A stretch of 64,000 nt of DNA from Aspergillus flavus (lineage: Eukaryota; Ascomycota; Eurotiomycetes; Eurotiales; Aspergillaceae): contig NC_092407.1 in the NCBI RefSeq assembly GCF_009017415.1, forward strand, positions 2,790,001 to 2,854,000, in the 5' to 3' direction. Both the position numbers and the translations under genes were made by a program. Positions 15,235 through 27,600 of the stretch are shown piece after piece. Position 1 is the first letter of the stretch, and the number at the start of each line of letters is the position of its first letter. A model generated the notes under the pieces. That model worked only from the letters and a program-made list of their open reading frames with translations. It made no database searches and was not told where the DNA came from.

Positions 15235-15345
15235 TGTAACGGCAGGAAGCTATATAGGTCTGACCAGGGCATTCTGAATCCTTGATTCAGAATTATTTGA
15301 CCCTTTGGCCTTGTGGAATATCGGGCCCTGGCGATATCTCTTACA
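15235..15345 (+). mobile_element. 111-bp TG...CA terminal element with perfect 5-bp TSD (copy A)
   Basis: A G+C-rich patch starts TGTAACGGCAGG and ends ATATCTCTTACA. It is flanked by ATAAT on both sides (15,230-15,234 and 15,346-15,350). The centre carries an inverted repeat, ATTCTGAATC...GATTCAGAAT. A second 111-bp copy lies in reverse at 58,873-58,983, about 93% identical by eye, with mainly transitions between them. TG...CA ends with a 5-bp duplication are typical of LTRs, so this may be a solo LTR of a very short (TRIM/SMART-like) retroelement. No internal region or second LTR is visible. It is far less A+T-rich than its surroundings. Confidence 0.8.
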
Positions 15346-17135
15346 ATAATATTTTAAAAGATTTAAAATATTTATTATTATATATTTATTTAAATAAAAA
15401 AACTATAGTATAAAAAACAATTAATAAATATAAATAAATATTATTAGTATATAAAATTTAATAAATAAATTTAAAAAAATAATTAATTAAGATTATATAT
15501 AATATAGATTATTTTTCTAAAAACTTTCCTATTTATTTTATTTTATTATATTTTTTATTTTATGATATCTTTTATCTTATTATATTATTATTAACTATTT
15601 TATTTTAATTTAATTATATTTATTTTTTATAAAATATTTTTTATTTTATATTAAATCCTTATAGAATAGAAATTATTGATTTCTCTAGAAAAAAAGATTC
15701 TAATTATCTAGCTATTTAATAAAGAGATATTTTACTACTAGATTTAATTAGAATTTTAGAATTAATATATTCTTTTAGATCTTATACTATAGAAGCTAGT
15801 ATAATTCTTTAATTTAATATTATTTTTAATCTTTAAGATATTAATAATCTATAATATTATTTTTTCTTTTATAATAATATAGATCTTATATTTTAAACAT
15901 TTAATTATTATATTTACTATATTATTTTTTAATAATATAAGATTTAAATAAATTTCAATAGTCTATAGAAAATCTTATATAAAAAAATATTAATTATTAA
16001 ATTATTTTATAATTAATATATAATTATTATATTAAAAGATTTTTCTATTATTTTAACTATTTATAAAAATAATTAATTTATTAGTATATATACTTTTTAA
16101 ATTAATAAAAAAATCTAGTATTTTAAATATTTTTTTAATAAAAAAAGATTTTCTAATTATAATATTATATATAAAAAATTTTATAATTATATTTAATAAT
16201 ATTATAAAAGTCTATTTATATAAAATTTATAAAATAAAAATTTCTATATATATTATAATAATATCTTTAATTAATCTTTTTTTATAGTCTTAATATATTA
16301 TATTAATATAGATTTTTAACGTATATATATAATTTATATTTAATTTGATTTTTAAATAGTTTATTATGTTTAGATATCTAAATATATCTATTATAATTTT
16401 TTAATCTATTTTAATAAAACTATTTATTTATTATTAAAATAGAAATATTATATTTTTAATATTAAATTAAGTTTTAATTATAAATTAATTAAATTCTTTA
16501 ATTAAATATTAATATTCTAAAAAATTTAAAATTTTATTTTTTTCTATAGTCTAGATCTATAGAAATTTAATAATTAAAATAGTTAATTATTTTTATTATA
16601 ATAAATACTTTTTAATATATATAAATTAAAAAAATAATATATAATTTTCTTTATAATTTTTAATTACATTATATTTTAAGAAGATAAATTAATTTATTTA
16701 ATTTCTTTAATTTAAAAGCTTTTTACAGAATTTTTCTAATTTAGTTATTTTTTTAAATTTTTATTATAATAATTATATTATTAATATATATTATTAATAT
16801 AATATTATCTAGTATAAAAATATAAAAGTCTTTTTAAATAGATTTAAAATCTATTTTTTAGTTTTTTTTTAAAAACTTTATATTATTAATTTATTATTTT
16901 TTATAAACTATATAAAACTAAATTAAATTAATATATTTAATTATTATTATTTTTATAAAACTAGTTAATTAATATATAAAAATCTTTTTATTTTTTAATA
17001 TTATATAAAAATAGATAAAAATAATATTATATTATTTCTATTTTAATTTTTTATAACTATTATAATAAAAAATAGTTTTAAAAATATTTCTTTTACTATT
17101 AAAGTATATATTTATTTATAATTAATTCTAGAGTA
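15346..17135. repeat. RIP-degraded A+T desert with a repeat shared with 22.0 kb
   Basis: A+T-rich and without genes. Positions about 15,663-15,770 match 21,981-22,090 in the same orientation. Landmarks are 'agattctaattatcta', 'aaagaga' and 'ctagatttaattagaatttta'. The 22-kb copy keeps more C and G at matching positions, as expected for differing RIP load. Confidence 0.55.
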
Positions 17136-19020
17136 ACGTAGCCGGTAAGCGGTCCGGTTATATAAGCACTCCAGTCACCCCACGCGTTTTTCCGCGCCTT
17201 CTAGAATTGAAGCTATTCAACTACCAGCTATTCAACCAAAAATATCTAAAAGCTCTAAAGATCGAGTGGAGCAGAAAGACAGAATTCTATTAGCTATTTT
17301 AGCTTTAAATAAACAAAAAATAGCTAATATTCAAAAAGCTATATCTATTTTTAATATACCTTATTCTACTTTTCAAAAACAATTAAATAATCATACTTTT
17401 CAAGCTGAACTACACATCAAAAGCTATAAATTAATTTAAAATAAAAAAAATTTCTTAGTATAATAAATTCTATCACTAGATTAATATAGAGCAGCTTCTT
17501 AATATACACATATATAAAAAATAGCTAATATTCTACTTACTAAGCGTAGTAATTCTATCTCTACTACTATAGATTAAAAATAGATATATAATCTAATTCA
17601 GCGTAGAGATAAGCTAAAATCTCACTTTTCTCACCACTACAATTATCAGCATATTAAATATAAAGATCCTAAGCTTCTATATAAATAATTTAAACGTATA
17701 CAGATTACTATAATATAATATAGAATTTAATTAAATAATATTTATAACTTCAATAAAACTAGCTTTATAATAGATTTAATATCTATTACTAAAATAATTA
17801 CCCAAGCTAAATTAACTAGTAGATCTTTTCTTTTATAATTAGAAAATTAGAAATAGATTACTTTTATTAAGTATATCGGCTCTAGAGAATCTCTTCTATC
17901 TTACTTTATTTTTAAAAATAAAGTCTATATTAAAAGCTAATATAAAATAGATCTACTACTAGACTAGCGTATAGAAATAAATATAAATAATTAGACTATT
18001 AATAAAATAGATCTTCATTAACTACAACAGCTATTTATATTTTTTACTATTAGCCATACAATTAATTAATATTATCTTTTAATATTCAATAGCTACAATA
18101 GTTATTTAATATTTTAGTTCAATAATATATATAGTTAAAATAATATTATACCTCTCTATATATTTATATACTTATTTTATCTATTTTAACTACTTAATAT
18201 AGACTACTTTAGCTCTCTAAAACGCGCGTATAAATAACTAGTTAAGAATAAAATAAAATTAAACTTTAATTATATTAATAAATTTAATTTTTTTAAAATC
18301 TTTTCTTAGACAAGAGCTTAAATATATATTATTAATAATATTTACAGTGGTTTCTTAGCTATTAATCTTATTTCTTTTAATTCTAAGCGCGTATTATCTT
18401 AGCTAAATATTTAGCTAGAAGTAATATCTCTAGATAATAGATCTAATAGTAAATCTATTAATTTAGTATTTAAAATATCTTATAATCTAAAGTAGTTATA
18501 AAAATAAAAAACTATATTTAAAAAATTACTTAGAGCTTATATAAAGAGCCCTAACTTATCTACTAAGATAGTAATAAAATAGCTTTTTAAAAACTATAAA
18601 TAAACTTTAAATAAAACTACTATTATAAAATAGAAAGCTAAGAAACTACACGCTATATATAAAAGAATATTTTAAAAAAAAAAATACTCTACTAGACAGC
18701 TTTCTATAAAATTAGATACTTTAGTTTAAAAAGCTTAAAAATTTATACAAAATAGGAATTCTACTAATATAGCTATATCTACTAAGATAGTAGATATAAA
18801 CTCTATAGTAGAAAACCAGCGCGTACACGTCTTACTAAAGTATTCTAGTTATAGTATTCTAGATTATAAAATTATTTATTATTCTAATTATCAGACTATT
18901 TAAATTTTCTATAGAAATGCAGATTTTTTGGTATTTTAAATAGCTTCAATTCTAGAAGGCGCGGAAAAACGCGTAGAGTGACTAGAGTACTTACATAACC
19001 AGACCGCTTATTGGCTACGT
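17136..19020 (+). mobile_element. Pogo-like (Tc1/mariner superfamily) DNA transposon, copy 1
   Basis: An 1,885-bp element flanked by TA on both sides (17,134-17,135 and 19,021-19,022). Its terminal inverted repeats are 82 bp long (17,136-17,217 and 18,939-19,020) and begin ACGTAGCC. The right TIR differs from the left mainly by transitions. TA duplication, about 1.9 kb length and an internal pogo-type transposase relic fit the fungal pogo family. The TIRs keep a G+C content well above the interior. Confidence 0.9.
17197..18930 (+). pseudogene. Pogo-type transposase relic, many stops
   Basis: The frame containing KISKSSKDRVEQ (from about 17,239) stays open until a stop at 17,437-17,439. It covers the N-terminal HTH/psq-like region, where FNIPYSTFQ and HTFQAEL are readable. 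After that the same frame continues to give recognisable transposase blocks, for example RRDKLKSHFSHHYNYQ, then YNFNKTSF, and near 18,210 LKRAYKQLVKNK, but it is broken by many TAA and TAG codons. Tryptophan and glutamine codons turned into stops fit C-to-T and G-to-A change on both strands. No ATG is obvious at the 5' end. The element cannot encode an active enzyme. Confidence 0.8.
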
Positions 19021-22000
19021 TATTAAAAATTGTTATATATTATTTAATAGATTTTAAAATTAATAATATAATTTTTTTAATTAATTTTTAAATTAAATAT
19101 CTATTTATTTAATAAAATATATATATTTTTCAATTTTTCTATAATATTATACATATTAAGCTTTATAATCTTTTAAAAAAATATAATATATATTTTTTTT
19201 ATATTTTATAAAAAGAAATATTAATATTTTAATATAATTCTTAAAAATAAAATTTTTAAAATTTTATTTTTATATAAAATCTTTTATAGTATATTATTTT
19301 AGATTTTTAACTACTTTAATTATTTTATTTATTTTTAAAACTATTACACTATATTTAATAAATTTTTTACTTTACAATTTTAAAATTATATAAATTTAAG
19401 CTATAATAATTTTAAAAAATATAATAAATTATATTTTAAAAATATTAAATTTTATAAAATTTTAAAATAGTTTAATAAATCTATTTTTTTATTGATAAAA
19501 TCTTTTAAAATTATAGATATAAATTTTTTAAACTTTTTTAATTTTTATTATTTTTAAATATATAATTCTTATTAAATATAATATTATAAAATCTTTTAAT
19601 TTAATTTTTTTTAATATCTATACTTTTTATATATAATTTTATTTTTTTTATATTATACAATTTTTTTATAGTATATAAATATATATTTAATAATTATAAA
19701 TTTTTATAAAATCTAGAATTACTTTTTTATTAAATAAATTATAATAAAATTAATATTTATATATAATTATATTTAATATATTTTTTTAATAGAATAAATT
19801 AATTAAGTAGTTTAAGTACTATATTAATTATATAAAATTTAAAATAATTTGATAAATTAAAATTAATTATTATTAATTTAGCTATTTAATTAAAAATATT
19901 ATTAATTTTTCTAATTTTACTATTTATTTTAAATATATAAAAAAATATTAACTTAATTTATATATTTTTATTAAGTTTTATTATCTATCTATTAAAATTA
20001 TCAATTATTTTATTTAAATATTAGTAAATAATATATTTCTTTATTATATTATAATATTTTTATTTCAAAATATTTAAAAATTTTTTTTATTATAAAGTAT
20101 TATATTATATATTAATTTTATTATATATATTAATTATAATTAAAAAATAATTATATTTATTATAATTAATTAAACTAATTTCTATATATCTATATACTGA
20201 AGATTTAAAAATTTAATAGAATAAATTTATAATATTTAAAATATTTAATATTTTATTTTAAGTTTATAATATATTATATAATATATATTATTACTAGATT
20301 TCAATTTTAAATTTTATATTTTTATTATAGTTATAATTTTTAATATTTTTATAAAATTAAAATTATAATATAAAATTATAATATTAATTACTATAACTAT
20401 AATATTTTTTTATATATTTAAATTTCTTTTTATAAAAATAAGTCTAAGTATATAAATATAAAAAAAAGTTTTATAAATATTTTAAAATTTTTATAATACT
20501 ATTAACTATTCTAAATATATAATTTAAATTATTCTAGAAAACCTTTTATTTTTATTTCATCTTTTAAATTAAAAAAATGTAAAATCTATTTTAAATTAAT
20601 AATATATTTAAATATATATTATTATAATTTAATTATTTTTTATATTTAGATTTATTTTAATATAGTTTTTTTTAATTTTTATAATATTTTCTATAAATAT
20701 ACTATATTTAAAAATTATATAAAAAAAAAGATTGTAATATTTTAATAAATTTTTTTAATTTAGAATTAAATATTTTAAATTATTAATATTAAATAATTAT
20801 TATAATATTATTAATATATTTAAATTTATAATTATGATTTTATTAAAAAATAGTATATTTAAATTTAATTAAATATCTAGAAATTATATAAATATTATAT
20901 AGTTTATATCTATTTTTTTATTTTAATTATAGATTTAAAGATTTAATATTAATATCTATAAAATTTTATTATATAAAATTATCTATTTAATCATAAAATA
21001 AAATAAAAATATTAATATATTAAAATATAATATTTAAATTTATAATAAAAATATATATTATTTTTAATTTTTTAATTTTTATAATTTTTTAGTATTTTAT
21101 TTTTTTAATTAATTTATTTTAAACTATATAGTCTATATTTCTTTTTTTATTTATTATTATTATTATTTTTATTTTTAAGTAATAATTTATTTTTAAACTT
21201 AGATTTACTATTTAAATTAATATTATCTATTATAATTATTAATAAATTATATTAAAATAAATCTTTTTTTATATAATAAATATATATATTTTTAAAAAAT
21301 AATATTTAAAAATATTTTATATAGTTTTTAAATTAAATTTATTTTTAATATATATTATTTAAATAGAAATTTTTATTTTAAATTTTTATATAAAAATTAA
21401 AATAGTATAATAAAATATAATTATATAATAAAAATTATTTATAAAATTTACTAAATTATAAATATTATAAATATATTATAGAATAATTATATAAAATATT
21501 TTATTTATATTAAAAATCTGTATATATATAATTTATATAAGATTATATTTATATTTTAAAATAATTCTTTTTAATATTTTATAAATATTATTTATATATA
21601 TTATATAATTAATAATAATTAATAGTTATTTAACTATATTGTTTAAAATTTATAGAATTAGCTATAATTTTATTTATTTTATTTAATAAATTTTTAAATA
21701 AAAAATAATTTTATATTTTTATTTTTTTTTATATATATAATAAAAGATCTTTAAAAATTAAAGATTTTTTTATAATATTTTTTAATTTAAATCTTAGATT
21801 CTATGTTTTTTAAAAGATTTTTTTAAAAATTTTAACTATTATTACTTATTTTACTATATATATGATAAGACTCTTTTAAATTTTCTTTTTTATAAATAGA
21901 AAGCTTAAGTTAATATTAATATTAATTATTAAATTTTAAAATTTTTTAAATTAGTTAAATTAATAATCTATTAAATTCTTCTAGAATATAAATTATTAAT

Positions 22001-24079
22001 TCTTCTAAAAAAGAGATTCTAGTTATCTATTTATTTAACAAAGAGACGCTTTGGTGCTAGATCTAATTAGAATCTTATAGTTAATATTCTATAATTTCTT
22101 TTATAATTAATAATTATTTTATTATATTTTATTATATTAATACAATTATTTAATAGCTATTTTTTATATTTATTATCTTATATTAGAATATTATATTAAT
22201 TTTAATATAATTAAAATTAAATTAATAAAATTAATAATAAATAAATATTATTTAATAATATATATAAGAAATATAAGATTATAAATTATTTATTATTAAT
22301 TAAATACTAGATTTATATAATTTAAATATATTTATTTTATTTAATAAATATTAAATATTTATTACTATAATTTAAAATCTATTATTATTTAATAATTAAT
22401 CTATTTTTAATATTAAATTAAATAATAGTTAATATATTTTAGTAATACTAGACTTATTAATAAAAATAGAAATAAATTATTATTCTTATAATTTTGATAA
22501 TAATAGCAATATTTAATTAAATATATTATTTTAAAATTTTTTAATTATTGTAATAAATATAAATATTAAAAATATTTTAATATAAAACTATTTTAATTTT
22601 AAAGTATATAATTTATTATTTATATTTATTATAAATATTATTAAAATAATATTTATTTATTTTTTATTATTAATTATTAATTTATACTTTACTTTTATTT
22701 AATAAAAAAATATCTAGTCTATAATAATAAAGCTCTAAAAATAAATTAATATTTATTTATAATATAATTTTAATAATTCTTATAAATTTTTATTTTTTAT
22801 ATAATATTCTTTTATAATTTTATTATTTACTATTTAATTTCTAATTTATAATTAATCCTTACTATTATTATATATTTTTTAATATATTAATTTTAAACTT
22901 TTTTATAATAATATAATTATTAATAATTTTTATTATTAATTAAATATAATTTTTAATATCTATTTTAACTACTATTTTAGTATTATTAATTAATTTTTTT
23001 ATCTACTTTCTATACTATAATTACTATTTTTAATCATATTATATATTTTTAAATTAATATAAATTATTTACTACTAATATTATTATTTTATTTATTCTAT
23101 TTTATTTATTATTTTATCTAATATTCTAAATCTATTATTAATAATAAAATATTATTATTTTTAATCCTACTATTTATTAAAATCTAATACTTATTAAACT
23201 CTCTGTAATTAATCTTAGTAAATAACCTTACTCAACTAATAGAAAGCTAGTCAACAATTATTAGATAGAAACAATCAATATAACAATCAACACGTCAATA
23301 CCTTGAAACTAAGCTCTAGTTATCTATCTATTTTTTTAATCTAAAATTATTATTTAGTCAATTCTAGCTTTTTTATATAATCTAGTTATTTAATTTATGT
23401 ATTTTATTTAGCTTTTCTATTTATTTTAACTAGTCTAAAGATTATTCTAATTGAGAATTAAAATACCTAATATTTATAAATATTAGTAAAGAAAATAGAG
23501 TAATTTTATATATATTTATTATACTTAGATCTAATATTATAAAGATCTATTAAACTCTTTTAAAAAAATCTACTAAATCCTATCTCTAGATATATAAAAA
23601 CTATAAATTATATAATTTTATATTTATATAGAATCTAATATTTATCTATAGAAATTTTAGAACTTAATTCTAGTTCTATAGGTTTTAACTAATTAAATGT
23701 AGTTAAAACACTAAGTTCTAGCTTTAATTCTAGCTTTATTTTTTCTACAGCTAGTAATACTATTTTTATAAATTATTTAAATGAAAAAAGCTTTAAAAAA
23801 TATACCTATAAATTATATAGTAACTCTATAGATTAATTAACTAAAAATTATAAAATAGGTATTTTATTAATTATAAAAATAAAATTACTAGCTTTAATCA
23901 ATACTGGTAAATAATTTCTATAATAAAAATATTTATTTAAAATTTTAGAATTCTATTCTAATTAAAAAATCTATATAGAATATAATAATAAATAAACTAT
24001 TTAGTTATTTATAAATAATTATTCTATATATAGATCTAAATTAAAGGATATTAATATTTAAAATTATTAGTTTAAATAA
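19021..24079. repeat. RIP-degraded A+T desert
   Basis: A+T-rich repeat DNA without genes. Positions 21,981-22,090 repeat 15,663-15,770. Positions about 23,330-23,475 are a reverse-orientation fragment of the LTR family found whole at 24,085-24,664, recognisable by the block corresponding to ctagcttttctat. The rest shows no readable structure. Confidence 0.55.
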
Positions 24080-24084
24080 AAAAT

Positions 24085-24664
24085 TGTCAGCTGCTCTAAT
24101 CCTAAAGCGGAATAGTCTTAGGGCTAGCTAGGATGGATAGAAAAGCTGAATAGAATGAATGAATTGAATGACTAGATCACATAAGAAAGATAGGGTTGAC
24201 TGAGTCGTAACCCTAGGTCAGGCAGGCAGGTAGATAGGGCTTAGGCAATCTAAGCCCTAGGTCAGGTATGAATAGAAGAGATCAAAAGAATGAATCGATA
24301 TCTGGCAGTCAGATAGTTGGATGGTGATCTGCTTAAAAAATTGATTCAATTTAGCAAGCGATTTAGTGGCTTTTTGTATTGTATTTTAAGCTCGCTTAGA
24401 TTGTCTATTTCGGTATTCAATTAGTATTCCTAGTTAGATGGTCCCCGAGGTCGCCTAATCTTTTCTAATCAGGAACTAATTAGATGTCTCCTGACAGGTG
24501 GTTGCCTAAAGTTGCCATTTTTCAATATTCTAGAATGTTCTAGAATTTGACCGTATTTAGACATATTTCTAGCATAAACTAGAATATTGTCTAAAAAGGA
24601 AGCTTTCTAGAAAAATTCTAGAATTTTCCAGAATATTTCCTATATAGGAAATAGTCTTCTAACA
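24085..24664 (+). mobile_element. Solo LTR with perfect 5-bp TSD and heat-shock-element-like arrays
   Basis: A 580-bp block of moderate G+C begins TGTCAGCTGC and ends TCTTCTAACA. It is flanked by AAAAT at 24,080-24,084 and 24,665-24,669. TG...CA ends, short inverted termini (TGTYAG/CTRACA) and the 5-bp duplication mark a solo LTR left by recombination. Relatives lie at 58,156-58,665 (same strand), about 34,333-34,850 (reverse, heavily degraded) and 23,330-23,475 (reverse fragment). This copy is the best preserved of the family here. It contains two perfect TTCnnGAAnnTTCnnGAA arrays at 24,528-24,545 and 24,616-24,633. No coding sequence is present. Confidence 0.85.
24528..24545. promoter_or_regulatory. 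Heat-shock-element-like array in LTR
   Basis: The sequence TTCTAGAATGTTCTAGAA is four alternating TTC/GAA units at exact 5-bp spacing, the consensus bound by trimeric heat-shock factor (HSF) in fungi. A second array at 24,616-24,633 has the same spacing (TTC-GAA-TTC-GAA). That these sites drive transcription of the element is an inference. Confidence 0.5.
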
Positions 24665-24669
24665 AAAAT

Positions 24670-27600
24670 TAAAGCTAAAAATATTATATAAAAATTAACT
24701 AATTAAATAGCTATAAATAATTTAAACTAAAAATCTATTTAGTTAAAAACAGTAGATTTTTCTAAATTATTGTAATATAACTAATATATATAATTAAATC
24801 AATTAAATTAATTCTATTTAGAGCTCTAGATTAAATAGCTCTATGTTTAAACTTTATATATTTTTCGATTTTTAGAGTCTAAATTGACCTTGCTCTATTT
24901 TAATCTATCTAATTTTTCTATTATATTAATTTTCTATATTCAACTAATTTTATAATAACTTTTCTATAAATTTTGAGCCTTTTTTTATATTGATTTTTCT
25001 ATATAATTAATATACTAATTTATACATAGATTTAATATTTATTTTACTTTTGAAAATAGATATTTAAATCTAGAAGGATGGATTAAAAGACCATTTCCTT
25101 TTTTAAAAATAATCTAGAAGGTTATTTATTTAGGACTAGCTAAAAACCTTATTTTAACTATAGTTAATTAAAAGTTAAAGTATTAAATAAATAAAATTAT
25201 GTAAATTAGTAATTATTAATTAGAAAATCCTAATTTACTTTTTAATTAAAAAATATCAGATGACTACGATATTAAAAAATATTAAATAATTTTCTAATAT
25301 AATAGTTTTAAGTAATGTGATAGCAGTTATCTTAGATAATTATATTCTATATAAGTAAATTACTAATGGGCTATTAGCTTATATAATATATAAATATATT
25401 TATATTAGAATCAGATAGAGAATTCTAATTTTTAAATTATTTATTTTATTATACTAGATAACAGAATTGCTATATAATGTTAAATAATTTTTAATTTTCT
25501 AATATTATATTTTTAAAGTCTATTAATTAATTATATCTTATAAATTTATTATTTATATATAAATAATAACATACTAGTAAAGTATGTATAATTTAAATTA
25601 TTTTCAATTAATAATTTTATAATAATTAATATATAAAGTTTAAACATTTTATTATTAATAGATTTTTAAAAAATTAATAATATAGCTATTTAATAATTTA
25701 TAATTTAGAAAAAATTTTAAAAAAAGTTTCTAATAATTTAAAATATTTAGATTTTTAGTATTCTAATAAGATTAATTATTAAAAAAATTAAAAATAAAAT
25801 TTTTAAAAAATTAAGATTAAAGTATTAAATTAAAAAATTAATACTATTATTTAATATAATTATATAAATAGTTAAAATATTGAAGAATAATCATATAAAT
25901 TAATTTTATAAAAAATAGATTTAATAATCTTAGATTATCTATATCTATTTTTTTAAAAAGTAAAATTATTTATAAAATATAGAATTATATTATAAATATA
26001 AAGAATTATTTTATTATAAATATATTAATTTAATAAAATAATAAGAATAATATTTTATATATATTATTAACTATTTTAATAATAAAATTAATAAGTATAA
26101 TATTTAGATAAATAAAAAATTAAATTAAAAAAATAAAAATTTTTTTATATACTTATTAATTTAAAAATAGATTAATATTAAAATATTATATATTATTTTG
26201 GAAATAAAAAATAAAATAATTGAAATATATATAAGTAATATATTTAAAGTTTAAAAATATAATAAAATTTTTTAAATAATTTTCTTATAGTTTAAGTATA
26301 AATCTAAATATTTAATCAAAAAATTTAAAAAAGGATTATTTATATAGTTTATTAATTATAAATTTAAAAAATATATATATAATATAGTAATTTAATATTA
26401 ATTGATTTTTTATTATAAATATAATTTATATAATTATAAAAAAATAGATAAAAATATATTAATAATAAAAGCTAAATTTTAAATAAATTTAATAAAAATA
26501 GAAAATATTTTTATAAAAATAAAATTTTTATTATATATCTTTATAGTAGTTATTTTTTAATTAAATAACTATTTTATAAAATCTATAAAATAATAGTATA
26601 TAGATAATCTATAAATATAGAAAAGATTAATAAAAAATATTATTTTAAATAAAAAAACTACTAGATTTAAAAATAGTTTAAAATTATTAATAGTATATTA
26701 AAAAAGATATTTTTTATAAATAATAGAAATTATAGTTTCTAGAGCTTTTAATTTTATATTATTTAAATAAATCTATAGTATTTTTTATTTTTAATATAAT
26801 AAAGCTACAATTATAAAAATTATTTAATATTAATATTAATATTAAAGTAATGAAAAATAGAATTATATTATATAAATAATAAAAATATTATTAAATTCTA
26901 GAATTAATAATAATATTATTATTTATTAATATTTATTTAAATATAGAATTAAATAAAAAAGTATAAAATAAAGTATTATATTATTAATTTTTAAAATCTA
27001 GATTATTAAATTATCTTAGAATATAAATAAATATACTACATTAATTTTAGTATTATATTTTTAATAATAATATAGTATTATAAAAAAAACTTTTTTAAAA
27101 TTTTTATTAAAAGTTTTAAATAGTTTATAAAAATAATATATTATATTTTTATATTAATAATTATATATTAATTAAATATTAAAAGTATATTATTAAAATT
27201 ATTATTTTAATATAAAAATTAAATCTATATTTTTTAAAAAAGGAAAAAATTAATCTTTTAAATAAAAGGATTATATATTAAATATTATAAATAAAAAAAG
27301 TTTATTATATAAATCTTTATATAATTTTTTATAATATAGATTATAAATATTAAAATATTTATATAAAAATAAATTAAATATTCTACTAGTATAGCTAAAA
27401 TATTGATATTTTTTATTTAAGAATCTAATAGTTTACTAAAATTATAAATTAATTATTAGAAATTAAATACTATAATTATAAAGAATAGATATCTATTATT
27501 TTATATTAATATATTAATAGATTAATTTATAAAAATAAAATAATTTATTAAATTTAAATTTAAAAAAATAATAAATAGAAAATTAAATATATAATAATAT

